The notes beneath the pieces are model-generated. The model did not search any database, was not told the origin of the DNA, and was given only the letters and a program-made list of their open reading frames with translations. Positions 8,144 through 15,903 of a stretch of 64,000 nt of DNA are shown here, piece by piece (the first letter of the stretch is position 1; each line of letters opens with the position of its first letter). The DNA is taken from assembly GCF_014168815.1 (NCBI RefSeq), contig NZ_AP021973.1, positions 124,001-188,000 of the forward strand, read 5' to 3'. The DNA is from Klebsiella sp. WP3-W18-ESBL-02 (GTDB lineage Bacteria > Pseudomonadota > Gammaproteobacteria > Enterobacterales > Enterobacteriaceae). Both the position numbers and the translations under genes were made by a program.

Positions 8144-8383
8144 TTAGCCTTTCCTGACCCACGCCCAAAGCATCGCACCCGCCAACACCGTCAGCATCAG
8201 AGCAAACACGGAACCAACCAGACTCGCATCGCCATTCTTGCCGGAGTAACCGCAGGTTTGAGATGCGTCACCAACTGCCTGACAAATTGAATCGGGATCA
8301 AGTCCCCAGTAGACAAAGGCGAACAAGGCAATTACAGAGATAAACGCTTTAGCGACTTTCGCTTTCTGAATCATCAGAGACAC
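8144..8383 (-). CDS. Small membrane protein with two hydrophobic segments
   Basis: This 79-residue product has hydrophobic stretches at about residues 11-27 and 54-76, separated by a loop with two Cys (ICQAV, TCGYS) that could form a disulfide if it is periplasmic. It ends WVRKG, a positive-inside signal. It lies directly downstream of the res-xre pair on the same strand. Holin-like or pilin-like roles are possible but nothing decides between them. Confidence 0.62.
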   Translation of the reverse strand: MSLMIQKAKVAKAFISVIALFAFVYWGLDPDSICQAVGDASQTCGYSGKNGDASLVGSVFALMLTVLAGAMLWAWVRKG

Positions 8384-8417
8384 CTCAGTTCGTCAATGCC
8401 GGGGAGTTGCCTGTGTG

Positions 8418-8876
8418 TTATTTCAGGCGGGAATCAAACCGGAACGGAATTTTCTTAACCGTAGCCATCAGGTCAAAGAGTTCAGGGTGTGCCGGATTCA
8501 GCAAGTAGTTAAATTCAACCGGAGACAACGCACTTGGAATACGCAGCGCGATAGAAGAACCGCTTTCAGCCCAGTTATCACCGTAGAGCGCCAGCTCAGC
8601 AGGAGCATCCTCACTCGCCCAGTTATCAGGGAGACGGCTCATGTCGAAGGTCTGGATCTGATCATCCGGTACATCAAGACTCAGCAGTGTAAAGTCGTCC
8701 AGTAACTGCGGCGCGTGAATGTGTACCAGCGTTTCAAGCATGGTAAGGCTGGCCGTTTCAGACAGGTAGACCATTGCAGTGCCTACGCTGTTCCAGCGGC
8801 CCCCCGTTTCTTTCGCACCCAGACCAGACCACGCAGTCATCAGATAACGGGTCTTGGTCAGTCGGTAAAGGATCAC
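8418..8876 (-). CDS. RES-domain toxin
   Basis: The 152-residue product has the RES fold signature: an N-terminal YRL Arg, GGRWNS with the second Arg and Ser, YLSETASLTMLETLVH with the Glu, and a late Ser. RES toxins degrade NAD+ and are blocked by Xre/MbcA-type antitoxins. Its ATG overlaps the antitoxin stop as ATGA, giving the usual antitoxin-first operon. Confidence 0.9.
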   Translation of the reverse strand: MILYRLTKTRYLMTAWSGLGAKETGGRWNSVGTAMVYLSETASLTMLETLVHIHAPQLLDDFTLLSLDVPDDQIQTFDMSRLPDNWASEDAPAELALYGDNWAESGSSIALRIPSALSPVEFNYLLNPAHPELFDLMATVKKIPFRFDSRLK

Positions 8877-9319
8877 GAGTATACCCCGTGCTCAATACGC
8901 GTAATCAGGCGCATCACTTCAAGCGCACCTGTCTCAGAAGAAACAAGCTCTGCCGGTGATTTCCAGCTCAGACCACGGTTCGCTTCGTTCAGCCATTTGT
9001 GCGCCGCTTCTTTGTCACCTTCAAACAGCTCTACAGCGCGTTCAATTACGCGGATAATGCGCACCAGACGTTCGCTCTGATCGGCAGTGAAACGGTCTTT
9101 GATGCTACGATTAAACGTCGTATTAGGTATACCCGACATTTTGCGCAGCTCAGACGGCGTGATGTTAGCCCATTCAGAAATGTGCTTAGCTACTGTGCCA
9201 TCGAGACCGTGATTGATTTTATCCATCAGCGCGATACCGTCATTATCCAGCCCAGCAACCTGCCATAAGCAGTGCTGATTCGTTTTGGTAACGTCTGGAG
9301 AAAAAACTTTCATCGTCAT
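8873..9319 (-). CDS. Xre/MbcA/ParS-type antitoxin for the RES toxin
   Basis: The protein (148 residues from the ATG at 9319, which follows GGGAGG) has an HTH-like region (ITPSELRKMSGIPNTTFNRS) and a C-terminal DUF2384 domain (KWLNEANRGLSWKSPAELV), the standard Xre antitoxin layout. It overlaps the toxin by 4 bp. A TATAAT box inside an inverted repeat just upstream suggests autorepression. Confidence 0.9.
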   Translation of the reverse strand: MTMKVFSPDVTKTNQHCLWQVAGLDNDGIALMDKINHGLDGTVAKHISEWANITPSELRKMSGIPNTTFNRSIKDRFTADQSERLVRIIRVIERAVELFEGDKEAAHKWLNEANRGLSWKSPAELVSSETGALEVMRLITRIEHGVYS

Positions 9320-9330
9320 AACTAGCCCTC

Positions 9331-9359
9331 CCATTTGGTAATTCAATTATACCATATGG
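9331..9359 (-). promoter_or_regulatory. xre-res promoter with palindromic operator
   Basis: On the minus strand CCATATGGTA and TACCAAATGG form an inverted repeat (9 of 10 matching) around a spacer that completes a TATAAT -10 box (9347-9352). The site lies directly upstream of the antitoxin ribosome binding site, where Xre or the complex would block RNA polymerase. Confidence 0.7.
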
Positions 9360-9403
9360 AACACTAACGGCAATCTTTTAACCATCAGACAACCTCAGCG
9401 CCC

Positions 9404-9432
9404 TTCGTCACCAGCCCCACCTGCCAGATAAT
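9404..9432 (+). promoter_or_regulatory. TTCGTC-17-GATAAT promoter module
   Basis: TTCGTC (9404-9409) and GATAAT (9427-9432) are separated by 17 bp, 35 bp before the next ATG. Confidence 0.6.
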
Positions 9433-9467
9433 AGGTCAATAACGACAAAACTATGACAGGGGGCATC

Positions 9468-9785
9468 ATGCCGAATCTCTTACGTTATGACCAACTGGAC
9501 TCCTCACGTCAGCCAGCAGCGCGGGCATCAGCCGCTAGTGGCGAATTATGGTGTGCCCGCAACAACGTAAAAAAGCAGGCGGCAGCGTCAAAGGCCGCAA
9601 TTCACCAGGCAATCAATGATCAGCACCGCATTACCCGGCTGCGAAACACCTTTTCGCTCGCGAAGGATATGCGTGAAAAGCCGGTCGTCTGGATTGAAAA
9701 GCGCATCCTCGAAAATCTGTGCATGTTCAATGAGCAGGACGATATGTACCTGTTCACGCAGCAGAACTTTGTCAGCAAACTCTGA
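9468..9785 (+). CDS. Hypothetical protein (105 aa)
   Basis: Start 9468 follows AGGGGG with good spacing. The product is basic in its first half (Ala, Lys and Arg rich) and more acidic at its end. It has no recognised domain. It lies 41 bp before the repeat protein gene and is probably co-transcribed with it. Confidence 0.7.
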   Translation: MPNLLRYDQLDSSRQPAARASAASGELWCARNNVKKQAAASKAAIHQAINDQHRITRLRNTFSLAKDMREKPVVWIEKRILENLCMFNEQDDMYLFTQQNFVSKL

Positions 9786-9826
9786 ACCTCCGGCCCGGCT
9801 CGTCGGGCCATTAAAAGGAAACCGAT

Positions 9827-10669
9827 ATGACAGACTTCATTGATAAACTGGCAGCGAATGGTGTGGCCTTTACCCTTCAGGACGGACGAATCATCGTTGA
9901 AGGCGATCTTCGTGTCGGGTTTACGCTTGAGCCAGAAGATCCGGCAATTCCCTGCGACTATATTCCCGCGAATCTGACCGTGACGAACACCCTGACCATT
10001 CTGTCGGGCATTCATAGCATCCCTGCCGGGCTGGTGGCCCGCAATCTGTTTATCAGCTACTCTGAGCTGGAATCTCTCCCTGACAACCTGACCATTACCG
10101 GTACGCTCATGGCGAATTCTTCACGTCTTAAGTATCTGCCGGAAAATCTGACGGTGGGCCGCGTTCTGGACATCATGTGTACTGATATCGCCTATCTGCC
10201 GGATACGCTGAAAGTAGCTGGCAGTATGATGCTGTCAAACACCCGTATTACCACTTTGCCGGATAACCTGCATCTTGAAGAAAATCTGGCCCTCGAAGCC
10301 ATGCCGTTGCAAGCGTTGCCAAAAAACCTGAAAGTGGGCCACAGCCTGTATCTGGATGCTGTGGCTCTGAAGCGGATCCCTGAGTGTATATCGTGCCCCG
10401 TGATTAACCTGGTTAACCCTGGTAATTTTGAAAATGTCGCGTCAGTCACCGGTATCGGCGGAAAGCCTAACCGCCATGTCTATGCGCTACGTACAGCGCT
10501 TGGCGTTCGCGTATGCATGTACGATTTGTCTGTAGACCCGGAAATATTTGGTCTGCTGGTACGTGGCATCTATGATGAACCCACGGCTGAACTACTTGAT
10601 AAGGCCGCACAACAATGTATTCAGCGTCTGGAGGATATGTATGCTTCTGAAAACGCAGTTCGGCACTGA
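9827..10669 (+). CDS. LPxNL-repeat protein (leucine-rich-repeat-like)
   Basis: The 280-residue protein contains about six imperfect repeats of about 20 residues between residues 45 and 190, each with a core such as LPDNLTITGTL, LPENLTVGRVL, LPDTLKVAGSM or LPKNLKVGHSL. This resembles the LPX-type leucine-rich repeats of some bacterial effectors and phage proteins, and predicts a curved beta scaffold for protein binding. No effector catalytic domain or signal peptide is visible. It overlaps the next gene by 29 bp. Confidence 0.75.
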   Translation: MTDFIDKLAANGVAFTLQDGRIIVEGDLRVGFTLEPEDPAIPCDYIPANLTVTNTLTILSGIHSIPAGLVARNLFISYSELESLPDNLTITGTLMANSSRLKYLPENLTVGRVLDIMCTDIAYLPDTLKVAGSMMLSNTRITTLPDNLHLEENLALEAMPLQALPKNLKVGHSLYLDAVALKRIPECISCPVINLVNPGNFENVASVTGIGGKPNRHVYALRTALGVRVCMYDLSVDPEIFGLLVRGIYDEPTAELLDKAAQQCIQRLEDMYASENAVRH

Positions 10670-10919
10670 CTCGGGTATGATTTATACCCGGAAGGTGTAT
10701 CTGCATTACACCGACACTGACGGGCATTCACGCAGCAAGCTGATAAAAGGTTACTACTACCCGGGCGAAGTCCCGGTTGAGTCGTTTTCAGAGCGGGCAC
10801 TTGCTCCTGGTATGCGCCAGCTGTTGAGTTGCCGCTGCGGCGCAATAAACTGGGTCGCAACTGGTGGTATCAACGAATACCAATGCGACTGCTGCGCAAA
10901 GGAAATAACCGTTTACTGA
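10641..10919 (+). CDS. Small zinc-ribbon protein (92 aa)
   Basis: The ATG at 10641 follows GGAGG and lies inside the end of the repeat-protein gene. The C-terminal third holds SCRCGAIN...CDCCAKE, two CxC/CxxC-type knuckles that probably bind zinc. The overlap suggests coupled translation. Its function is unknown. Confidence 0.7.
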   Translation: MLLKTQFGTDSGMIYTRKVYLHYTDTDGHSRSKLIKGYYYPGEVPVESFSERALAPGMRQLLSCRCGAINWVATGGINEYQCDCCAKEITVY

Positions 10920-10978
10920 CGGTCTGCACGGGGATACCGTTCGACCGGCATACCCATGACAATAAGAGCAGGTGCTAA

Positions 10979-11422
10979 ATGACAAAAGAAGAATCACAAT
11001 TTTATGCTGGTGCAATCTGGGCCGCATCGACCATTTACCGGATGCATTCTGACTCGGTGGTAGCGAAAGATTTTCTCCGTGAAATTAACGATCTGGATGT
11101 GGCAGCAAAATGTGGTGCTGAGTACGACGTTCTCCCATTACGCCTGTTTGTTTTGCGCGATTTACCATTGGGCCACGATGCGGATTATGAAGCCATCAGC
11201 TTCGGGCCGGTAGACCGTCACGGCAATATCATCTGCGATCACTCTCAGACTTCGGTCACCGATATCTCCGGCCAGCGAGCGTATGGGGTTTATGCCCGCC
11301 GTGCGGGTGAGTCGAATCTGACGCTCATCGACAATCTTGATGATGAAGAAGAAGCCGAACCACTGGCGAAGGTGCTGGCTGAACAGCTCCAGCAAATCAA
11401 AGAAGGTCGCTACGATATTTAA
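10979..11422 (+). CDS. Hypothetical protein (147 aa)
   Basis: The start follows GCAGGTG. It is an acidic soluble protein; the last 40 residues are helical and highly charged (DDEEEAEPL). It has no recognised domain. Confidence 0.7.
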   Translation: MTKEESQFYAGAIWAASTIYRMHSDSVVAKDFLREINDLDVAAKCGAEYDVLPLRLFVLRDLPLGHDADYEAISFGPVDRHGNIICDHSQTSVTDISGQRAYGVYARRAGESNLTLIDNLDDEEEAEPLAKVLAEQLQQIKEGRYDI

Positions 11423-11456
11423 GCGTTAGACCACGTACTGCTGGTGGCAATACACT

Positions 11457-11479
11457 GGCGATTAAGGGGGTTAAGTGAC
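11457..11479 (-). repeat. Solitary copy of the par-array core repeat
   Basis: The minus strand reads GTCACTTAACCCCCTTAATC, identical to the core of the seven repeats at 15363-15726, in the opposite orientation and about 4 kb away. It lies in the gap after the 147-residue gene. It could be an isolated partition-protein site. Confidence 0.75.
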
Positions 11480-11525
11480 TTAAATGATCCACTGACCTGT
11501 CTGTGTAAAGCCTGTTTATCCCAAA

Positions 11526-11553
11526 GCCGTCTGGTTCACCAGGCGGTTTTTTT
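11526..11553 (+). terminator. Rho-independent terminator
   Basis: CCGTCTGG, a 4-base loop and CCAGGCGG are followed by seven T residues. Confidence 0.85.
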
Positions 11554-11635
11554 ATGCCCGGAATAGCAAGCACAACACAAAACGAAACCGATATTATCTT
11601 TCTGAAAATACAGGGCTTTTTATGCCCTGGTTTTC

Positions 11636-11664
11636 TTCGTCACCTGAGTCACTCACCAGATACT
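11636..11664 (+). promoter_or_regulatory. TTCGTCACCTG promoter module
   Basis: TTCGTC (11636-11641) and GATACT (11659-11664) are separated by 17 bp, 45 bp before the next ATG. Confidence 0.55.
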
Positions 11665-11708
11665 GGATACAGAAGCCACAACATGTAACCCGTTATCAGG
11701 AGCGACCC

Positions 11709-11873
11709 ATGAAAGCACAAGCTGTTCGTAATCACTCTTTTGGCTCACTGAAGCTCAGCGCAAGCAATGCGGCAGCAGCCGCGCTGGCGCACCCGGTAAC
11801 CCATTTCTTCATGCTGTTCGCCATCGTGATGTACCTGGTCTATGGCGGTGTAGTACTCGGCATTAAGCCGTAG
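11709..11873 (+). CDS. Small single-pass membrane protein (54 aa)
   Basis: Start 11709 follows AGGAG. The last 30 residues form one strong hydrophobic segment (FFMLFAIVMYLVYGGVVLG), preceded by a basic, Ala-rich N-terminus. It has its own promoter module and terminator, so it is a single-gene unit. Confidence 0.65.
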   Translation: MKAQAVRNHSFGSLKLSASNAAAAALAHPVTHFFMLFAIVMYLVYGGVVLGIKP

Positions 11874-11938
11874 CATTCCCTGTGGCCGGTCGCCCAACCG
11901 GCTTTGCCTCCAACCCTTCTGGAGGTAGTTGTTAACTT

Positions 11939-11962
11939 CCCCGGTAAACCGGGGATTTTTTT
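11939..11962 (+). terminator. Rho-independent terminator
   Basis: CCCCGG, a 4-base loop and CCGGGG are followed by ATTTTTTT. Confidence 0.85.
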
Positions 11963-12058
11963 ACCCGTAGTTCCAGCGTTCGCCACTGGAGCTAAAACCC
12001 ACCAGAGCGAATTCCGTAACATAAGCGCTTCTTCTACGTCCGATCAGTACCTTACCCT

Positions 12059-12484
12059 ATGAGCAACCCGTCACACTCTGCTAGCCTTCCTCCCGGAATG
12101 AACGACACTCTGATGTCCCTATATATCGAACCGGATATGCCTGGTATCGATGATCTCGTTATAACAATTATTCGGCTTCGGCGTGAGGGCTGGACAGCAT
12201 CTGAACTGACTTTCCGTATACTTTCGTCAGTTGCATATCAGGTGATTCCTCCAGAGGCGTTTACCGACCCTAAGCATCACCTCCTGAAAGAGTATGTCAG
12301 TTTGTCCCGTGAGTTCGGCCTAGTAAGCGGGGCAAGACATAATGCTCACCTCCGTGGTGTCATTCGCAGAGGGATAATGTCGGGAATAGATAGAGCAGAG
12401 GTAATACGCCGCGTTCTTTTCTCCCCGCACTATTCAGAACATGAGGAAGATAACCAATCTGATTCGTTCCCTCGTTCGTCGTAA
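12059..12484 (+). CDS. Hypothetical protein (141 aa)
   Basis: No ribosome binding site is visible before the ATG at 12059; an in-frame ATG at 12098 is an alternative start. The protein is soluble and mixed in charge, with no recognised motif. It overlaps the HNH gene by 44 bp, so the two are probably expressed together. Confidence 0.6.
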   Translation: MSNPSHSASLPPGMNDTLMSLYIEPDMPGIDDLVITIIRLRREGWTASELTFRILSSVAYQVIPPEAFTDPKHHLLKEYVSLSREFGLVSGARHNAHLRGVIRRGIMSGIDRAEVIRRVLFSPHYSEHEEDNQSDSFPRSS

Positions 12485-13283
12485 CAACCGGGTGGCATTA
12501 ACGCTTTTTCCCCGAATGTTCCGGTACAAAGCCTTTGGCGTGGTTGAAACAGGATCTGGTTATCCGCGACGGCCTGAACATCAGGAATCCAAAGTTTGTC
12601 TACTGGCAGGATATCTCAGAGTCCAGGAAGAAATTCGTGCTTCTCAGGCCCGTCTGGCTTTACTAAATACTGAAATCGAAAAGGAGAATGCTCAGGAGTA
12701 CGCACGTAACAAAATTCCGGCATCACGGTTGGCTCACTTCAGGCTCTGGTTCACTCGCCGATTTGGTAATGACACATCCCGTTTGATTGAGTCCGTGGAC
12801 ACCTACTGCGAGGAGCAGAATCCAGTAATGGATGAGCAACCGGCTGTATTGCCATTACCACGCGGTCACCTCCCCCATGCAGATATCCGTATGCGCTCCC
12901 CGAGCTTCCGCCGAGAGGTTAGCGTTCGCGATGTGCATGTCCAGTCTCAGTTCCGTGAGTTGGTGGATAAGAATTTCGGAAGCCTGTGCGCGGTATCGGG
13001 CAAACACCTCAACGGTGTGCTGGAGGCAGCACATATTGAACCAACATCCGTAGCAGGCTGCTATAACGCCAGTAACGGCATTTTGCTATCACCAACATTC
13101 CACAGGCTGTTTGACACAAACATGATGGGTATTGATCCTGATACACTACAGATTCACTTCGCCAGCGGTATAGAGTTCCCTGAGTATGAAGGGGTCTGTA
13201 TAAAACCGTTGTTCTACAATCTGGATAAAAACAGGCTCGGGGCAAGATGGCTTGAATTTAAAGTGAAATCACCTGCGGAGTAA
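12441..13283 (+). CDS. HNH-endonuclease-domain protein (HNH_2 type)
   Basis: The 280-residue product has a C-terminal HNH module: CAVSGKHLNGVLEAAHIEP, then NGILLSPTFHRLFD, then DPDTLQIHF (about residues 182-235). This arrangement matches HNH_2 domains of restriction-type and mobile-element nucleases. The N-terminal half has a helical, possibly coiled segment. A similar HNH module occurs at 41494-42213, so the plasmid has two related proteins. The start at 12441 has a weak ribosome binding site; 12513 is an alternative. Confidence 0.75.
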   Translation: MRKITNLIRSLVRRNNRVALTLFPRMFRYKAFGVVETGSGYPRRPEHQESKVCLLAGYLRVQEEIRASQARLALLNTEIEKENAQEYARNKIPASRLAHFRLWFTRRFGNDTSRLIESVDTYCEEQNPVMDEQPAVLPLPRGHLPHADIRMRSPSFRREVSVRDVHVQSQFRELVDKNFGSLCAVSGKHLNGVLEAAHIEPTSVAGCYNASNGILLSPTFHRLFDTNMMGIDPDTLQIHFASGIEFPEYEGVCIKPLFYNLDKNRLGARWLEFKVKSPAE

Positions 13284-13689
13284 GCCCTCTCCCCTCTTCC
13301 ATCTCCCTGCCCTATCCAATCTATTTATTGGAAAGGCATAGCAGCATGGAGATAAGTAGCACACAAGTAACTCACCGATAATTCACATAAAAACCATATC
13401 AAAACAAATCAATCAGTTTATCGCATTTCCTAGCGCACTTTTAATTCACATTTTATGGACTTTTAATCCAATCCTCTCCTGTTCACTTTGAATTTAAGTG
13501 ATATCAGTGAATGATAAGGTACGAATAATTCACTAAATAACAACTATGTAAATTCAACAGCATAAAAACCAGAGCGCTATCTTCGGACTGGTTCCAGTAA
13601 TTGATGGTTTGAGTCCGGCCCGCATGTCATACTGATTTATATCTTTCGTGTAGCCCTGCGGTAGGCACGATTTCATCCCAATACATCCA
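13284..13689 (+). other. AT-rich gene-free stretch
   Basis: No credible gene is seen. The stretch is AT-rich and has several ATTCAC motifs, including a 30-bp segment (13483-13512) bounded by TTCACT and AGTGAA in inverted orientation. ATTCACATAAAAAC at about 13380 recurs near 45007 in the replication region. Confidence 0.4.
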
Positions 13690-13956
13690 GTGGCATGTGA
13701 CTATATGATCGACCAAGCAGAGTTAATGAAGAGTGTTTTAGCGGTTCTGCAAGCCAGAAACGTGTCATTATCAGAGAGCCCTACGCGAATTCTGATGATG
13801 CTTCCAACACGGTTACGCGTGAATGTCACTGTAATCGATGCTCAAAATGAACCGTTAACCGCGACACTGATGCTGGATCAGGAAGGTCAAGTGACCTGTA
13901 AGCTGGCAACAGACCCCGCTGATACCGTCGTTGATATCAGTCGATATAGAGTATGA
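13690..13956 (+). CDS. Hypothetical protein (88 aa)
   Basis: A plausible small alpha/beta protein with an ATG at 13690 or 13705 and no clear ribosome binding site. It ends just before the hairpin-rich stretch. It has no recognised family. Confidence 0.45.
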   Translation: MACDYMIDQAELMKSVLAVLQARNVSLSESPTRILMMLPTRLRVNVTVIDAQNEPLTATLMLDQEGQVTCKLATDPADTVVDISRYRV

Positions 13957-14054
13957 TTTAAATCTTCGCGTTCCAGCCAGCCGTTCCCAGCTTCGTTGTA
14001 GAATATTGCAATAAGCCAATCCCCAGCCAGCCCTGTAATGTAACCGAAGAAAAT

Positions 14055-14330
14055 CGTGCGCAATGCGCACGTAAAAATGTCTGCCCGCCACGCGGGCAAT
14101 CGCCGTCCAAAAGCTTCGCTCTCAAGCGAAGCAGGCACGGCATGTAAATTCGAATAGAGCCCTCACGGGGCGATTAGGCGAATTCGCGGCCCGCTAGGGC
14201 AAAGTCTCAAAGCGTATGGGGGTTAACACCCCCAAAACGCTGTGGAGACTGTTGTGGCTTTTCGGAACTACGATCCCGAAGTACTGACTAAGGGTTGCGG
14301 CTGCCACCAGCCCGGCTATCAGGCGACCCA
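14055..14330. other. Dense hairpin cluster, candidate structured RNA or ssDNA element
   Basis: No gene is seen from 13957 to 14411, but the sequence holds at least seven successive inverted repeats: 14055-14071 (7-bp stem, 3-base loop), 14082-14098 (7-bp stem), 14113-14132 (8-bp stem, 4-base loop), 14159-14171, 14179-14188, 14189-14200, a long interrupted hairpin at 14203-14250 (AGTCTC, AGCGT and GGGGGT arms pairing in nested order), and 14261-14280. The stems are GC-rich with short loops and no terminal T tract, unlike terminators. Confidence 0.45.
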
Positions 14331-14351
14331 ACAATTATTTCTCCGTATCAC

Positions 14352-14380
14352 TTCGTCACCTGCTCAAGGTGATTGAAAAT
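14352..14380 (+). promoter_or_regulatory. TTCGTCACCTG promoter module
   Basis: TTCGTC (14352-14357) and GAAAAT (14375-14380) are separated by 17 bp, 32 bp before the next ATG. Confidence 0.5.
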
Positions 14381-14411
14381 AGAATCACAATTAGAAAGCG
14401 GGGAACACACA

Positions 14412-14933
14412 ATGAACACTCAGACAAGAATCAAATTGAAAGGCCTCAAAATCTATACTGGCATGAGCCAGGAAACAGTCTGCTTTAACGCTACTGTCCT
14501 CTTCGACGGGCTGAGCATAGGTACAGCTGATAATGATGGGCATGGTGGCGAAACTCGCGTACTGTTCGAACCAGGAAAAAAAGAGCTGTTCCGCCAGGCC
14601 GAATCATATGCGAAGGGTCTTCTGCCAATCTGCCTTGGCGAACACAATGGCAAGCCATTTCTCATAGACTCAAACCTGATTGAAGTAATCGACCAGCTTG
14701 TCAGTGACGAGGAGCGTAACCGGAAAACTAAATCAAGTTTCAAGAAGGTTTACCGCAAGAAAATCTGCGTCTTACGCGAAGGTAGACTTTGGACAGTGGG
14801 CTACAAAAGCCAGGCTCAATACGCTTCATACATCGCACAAATCAAAAAAGAACATGGCCCTGATATCGTTATCCTGGACGATTTGGAACATGATGAAGCT
14901 TTCGAGCTGTACAGTAAGCACTTATACGCCTGA
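14412..14933 (+). CDS. Hypothetical protein (173 aa)
   Basis: Start 14412 lies 60 bp after the TTCGTC box, as in most family members; the longer frame from 14373 would begin inside the -10 box. The product is mixed in charge, with a basic central stretch (EERNRKTKSSFKKVYRKK). It has no recognised domain. Confidence 0.72.
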   Translation: MNTQTRIKLKGLKIYTGMSQETVCFNATVLFDGLSIGTADNDGHGGETRVLFEPGKKELFRQAESYAKGLLPICLGEHNGKPFLIDSNLIEVIDQLVSDEERNRKTKSSFKKVYRKKICVLREGRLWTVGYKSQAQYASYIAQIKKEHGPDIVILDDLEHDEAFELYSKHLYA

Positions 14934-14946
14934 CCATCAAGCGTGG

Positions 14947-14964
14947 TAGAATTGGATAATTCTA
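14947..14964 (+). promoter_or_regulatory. Palindrome over a -10-like box
   Basis: TAGAATT, GGAT and AATTCTA form a perfect 7-bp inverted repeat that includes GGATAAT, 16 bp before the next ATG. It may be an operator. Confidence 0.4.
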
Positions 14965-14979
14965 GCGCAGAGGATCACT

Positions 14980-15249
14980 ATGAAAGTTAAAGAGCTTATC
15001 GCCCAGCTTCAGCTACACGACCCTGATGCTGTTGTCGTAATTGCCGGATTTGAAACCCAGAGTACTGGACTGGTTGCCGAGGCCGATACTATTAAAGAAT
15101 GCGTGACAGTTCCTGTCCAAGCGGACAGCATGACGGGTGACCGTTCGTTGGCAAAGGAGGGTTCACCTTCTGTCTGGTTGGGATGGGGGAATGATTACCG
15201 CACGGAGTTCTTCGTTAGTGCCATCAACGACCCGGACGAATTAGCCTAA
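14980..15249 (+). CDS. Hypothetical protein (89 aa), paralogue of the 45786 gene
   Basis: The start follows GAGG. The N-terminus MKVKELIAQLQLHDPDAVVV resembles that of the protein encoded at 45786 (AKEIIAKLQKMNPDEKVLV). Both look like small proteins of one phage/plasmid family of unknown role. A good terminator follows. Confidence 0.7.
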   Translation: MKVKELIAQLQLHDPDAVVVIAGFETQSTGLVAEADTIKECVTVPVQADSMTGDRSLAKEGSPSVWLGWGNDYRTEFFVSAINDPDELA

Positions 15250-15265
15250 CTATATCGAATACCCA

Positions 15266-15293
15266 AGAGCCTCTACTTCAGAGGCTTTTTTAT
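15266..15293 (+). terminator. Rho-independent terminator
   Basis: AGCCTCT, a 5-base loop and AGAGGCT are followed by TTTTTTATTT. Confidence 0.85.
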
Positions 15294-15362
15294 TTGATGG
15301 GTCTTACGGGAAACCTTGTCATTCATTTACCAATAGTTGCAGGGCGTATCCTCCAGCGCTAA

Positions 15363-15726
15363 GTCACTTAACCCCCTTAATCGCCAGCCAGCATCTCCGG
15401 GTTCTGCCCGACCCGTGGATTACTTAACACCCTTAATCGCCAGTCAGCCTCTCCGGGTTCTGCCCGTACCGTGGGTCACTTAACCCCCTTAATCGCCAGC
15501 CAGCCTCTCCGGTTTCTGCCCGTACAGTGGGTCACTTAACCCCCTTAATCGCCAGCCAGCCTCTCCGGTTTCTGCCCGTACCGTGGGTCACTTAACCCCC
15601 TTAATCGCCAGCCAGCATCTCCGGGTTCTGCCCGACCCGTGGGTTACTTAACCCCCTTAATCGCCAGTCAGTCTCTCCGGGTTCTGCCCGCCCCGTGGAT
15701 TACTTAACCCCCTTAATCGCCAGAAG
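15363..15726 (+). repeat. parS-like: Seven-copy 56-bp-period array, candidate centromere
   Basis: The core CTTAACCCCCTTAATCGCCA starts at 15366, 15423, 15479, 15535, 15591, 15647 and 15703, giving periods of 57 and then 56 bp. The sequence between cores (CTCCGGGTTCTGCCC and GTGGG) is also conserved. It lies upstream of parA. The likely role is binding of ParB, or of ParA as repressor; the position and repeat number fit a partition site, but binding is inferred. Confidence 0.8.
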
Positions 15727-15809
15727 AGAAAGATGATGTGTCATTGAACTGCATTTCGAGATCGCAAAATGAAGAAAAAACAAAATAGAATGTTAGCGTC
15801 TCAATCTGA

Positions 15810-15880
15810 TTGCCGTTACAATTATACGCATAGAGCGTCATTTTACGCATTATACGTAAAGTATACGCATATGCGTTTAA
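15810..15880 (+). promoter_or_regulatory. parA promoter/operator region
   Basis: Overlapping palindromes built from TATACGCAT and ATGCGT occur at 15823, 15842-15860 (TTTACG and CGTAAA arms) and 15862-15876, just before parA. Type Ia ParA proteins repress their own promoter through their N-terminal HTH, so these are likely ParA operators. Confidence 0.6.
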
Positions 15881-15903
15881 ATTCATAATTCAGGTTTGAG
15901 GGT

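Noticed and set aside
8389..8417. Further TTCGTC box with 17-bp spacing
   Set aside because: The hexamer TGTGTG is a poor -10 and no plus-strand gene follows.
12035..12063. TACGTC-17-TATGAG as a promoter for the gene at 12059
   Set aside because: The -10 would overlap the start codon, and the -35 differs from the core.
13958..14143. Minus-strand open frames across the hairpin cluster
   Set aside because: They are short, mutually overlapping and follow from the stem sequences; no start signal is seen.
15363..15726. Regular repeats that could suggest a CRISPR array
   Set aside because: The linkers between repeats are also conserved, the period is fixed at 56 bp and no cas genes are present; it fits a partition site.
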